Below, piece by piece: positions 62,489 through 64,000 of a stretch of DNA of 64,000 nucleotides; within the stretch, counting starts at the first letter, position 1; every line of letters begins with the position of its first letter. The notes below the pieces were generated by a model. The model was not told where the DNA came from. It worked only from the letters and a program-made list of their open reading frames with translations, and did not search any database. The DNA is from Reticulitermes speratus (taxonomy: Eukaryota > Arthropoda > Insecta > Blattodea > Rhinotermitidae), in assembly GCA_021186555.1 (NCBI GenBank), contig JAJKFL010000006.1:7088215-7152214 (forward strand), given 5' to 3'. The translations under genes and the position numbers were made by a program.

Positions 62489-63740
62489 CTTCTTCTTTTC
62501 TTTGGGCCCGTCGGCATTAGCTGCGGACGCACCGCAGCCTTAGGCTTATTGTGCTAACCCTTAGCCTTTCAATTATCAAGTCTGCAGCCACAGCCGTTTC
62601 TTGATCAGGTTCTTCGAAGGTGGAATACTCGAGTAAAGTGGGGTCTGTTCACACCCCCACTACTTCTCGCCACCGCCTTCTCTTACTTTAATGAGCTGCT
62701 TCCGCTGCACTCCTGTGAGTCGCCTGGACTGCAGTCTGTCATAAGACACCTGCAGCCAGTCTGTCCTCATCAAGAAACAGCGAAAGGCTCAGAGCTACAG
62801 CCTCCGTATCAAGTTTGCAGCACAGCCGCTCTTGATCAGGCTCATCGAAGGCGGAATACTCGAGTAAGAGTGGGGTCTTTTCACACCCCCACTACTACTC
62901 GCCACCGCCTTCTCTTACTTTAAGGAGCTACTTCCGCTGCGCTCCCAAGAGTCGCCTGGTCTGCAGCTGGTCATAATGACACCTGCAGCCAATCTGTCCT
63001 CATCAGCAGAGATAGCAAAAGGCTCACAGGTTCATCGAAGGTGGAATACTCGAGTAAGAGTGGGGTCTTCTCACCACCCCCACTACTTCTCGCCACCACC
63101 TTCTCTTTACTTTAATGAGCTACTTCCGCTGCACTCCCGAGAGTCGCCTGGACTGCAGTCTAGTCGTATAGACACCTGCAGCCAGTCTGTCCTCATCAGA
63201 AGAAACAACGAAAGGCTCAAAGCCTACAGCCTCAGTATCAAGTTTGCAGCCGCAGCTGCTCCTTGATCAGGTTCATCAGAACTCAGCTCAGAACTTCTTG
63301 TATCAAGTCTACAGCCACAGCCACTCCTTGATCAAGTCCATTAATTACTGTGTCCATTTTATTCCCACAAGTAATGGGGAAGTAACAGTCACCACCCGCA
63401 GAGCCCCTTACGGGTGGAAGGTGTAATACAACGGGGTGCTGCCCGGTTCCCCGAGGGGATCGTAAATGCACTGCTGTTTTTCCACCCATGCAGTCCTCGG
63501 CACGATACCTCACACCTTGACTTGGGTGAACAGGAAGGATGTTATGGAAAGGTTATTGGTTCAGACAGGTCGATGTGGAACACACTTCGTCTGGCCCGTC
63601 AGCTGAGGCCTGCCCGGCTTTGGAGACCCTACCAGTAGCTAAGCTACCGCCGGTTTAGCCCCCAGCTTCTTTGGGGCACTCAAACCCTGTCCGTCCCGCA
63701 CGGACAGTGCTTCGTTAAGGCGGTGTCCCCTGGGAGGGTT
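62489..63740 (-). mobile_element. retrotransposed insert in the satellite, with 11-bp target duplication
   Basis: The satellite stops at tcgtttgagtt (62478-62488) and resumes with the same 11 bases at 63741-63751, a target duplication. On the minus strand the insert begins aaccctcccaggggacaccg and ends in an A/G-rich tail (aaagaaaagaagaag), as for a non-LTR retrotransposon or SINE. Its 3' half contains three to four tandem copies of a unit of roughly 190-235 bp marked by ctcgagtaa (62628, 62859, 63049). Short minus frames (63283-63513) are not assigned. It has no reverse transcriptase. Confidence 0.75.
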
Positions 63741-64000
63741 TCGTTTGAGTTACATCCCTCCCATAGAAGGCGAGATACACACGAAAATAGTACTTTGATC
63801 TCCAAGTGAAGTGCCCTTCACTAAAGGACCGATTTTAACGAAAACTAGCACTGTTTGTAGCGCATGCGTGTACATGTCGAAGTGTGTCGTTTGAGTTACA
63901 TCCCTCCCATAGAAGGCGAGATACACACGAAAAAGTACTTTGATCTCCAATTAAGTGCCCTTCATTAAAGAGCATTTTCAACCAAACTAGCAATATTTGT
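63741..64000 (+). repeat. 142-bp satellite resumes (diverged copies)
   Basis: Nearly two copies continue to the window end, with acatccctcccatag instead of acatccatcccatag and several single-base insertions. They resemble the diverged copies at 62340-62478, showing that the insert landed in the degenerate edge of the array. Confidence 0.9.

Overview
The window looks like nuclear DNA of an insect. It has one intron-rich protein gene with long introns, transposable-element relics between its exons, and a very large block of degenerate TTAGG-type telomere repeats. The TTAGG motif, the tRNA-derived SINEs ending in TTTACC and the many short foldback elements fit a polyneopteran, most likely a cockroach or termite (Blattodea). 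This placement is inference.

Bases 1-24950 hold the 3' half of one plus-strand gene that I read as taiman (tai), the insect p160/SRC-type steroid-receptor coactivator. Six exons can be placed: 1-105, 902-1187, 7884-8153, 13828-14028, 19586-19658 and 23768-23836. Splice phases agree across the first five. The last exon encodes an LxxLL box (SLLQKLL) just before a stop, but its phase does not follow from exon 5, so a microexon, an alternative site or a sequence error lies between them. The introns carry an hAT-type MITE with a near-perfect target duplication, two SINEs with target duplications, a 17-copy array of a 73-bp unit, a mariner-like MITE with about 95-bp inverted repeats, and several members of a short foldback family whose ends read GTCTTCTGGGATGTGATG.

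Bases 24950-33112 have no recognisable gene. Two long foldback elements (26011-26619 and 26680-27048) carry hammerhead-like motifs related to the tail of a Penelope-like retroelement (PLE). A moderately GC-rich, unclassified stretch (31341-33012) ends in a 100-bp A-rich tail that abuts telomere-type repeats.

Bases 33113-58262 are about 25 kb of CCTAA-type repeat, interrupted by a broken PLE (33373-34600). The array is not simple. CCTAA (TTAGG), CCTAG, CCCAA and CCTGA 5-mers and an 11-mer CCGTGACCTGA occur in ordered blocks, built into roughly 1.1-1.5 kb subunits and a 5.2-6.1 kb higher-order repeat present three times. The 11-mer creates runs of TGACCT spaced 11 bp apart, which on the other strand is AGGTCA-N5-AGGTCA, a direct-repeat nuclear-receptor site.

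Bases 58263-64000 are a subtelomere-like degenerate repeat (period about 620 bp), then a 142-bp satellite of about 21 copies with a CENP-B-box-like motif. The satellite is interrupted by a retrotransposed insert (62489-63740) with an 11-bp target duplication. From the array rightward the order (CCTAA strand, subtelomeric repeat, satellite) is that of a canonical left chromosome end, yet it is joined on its left to the tai gene. This is either an interstitial/fusion telomere or an assembly join.
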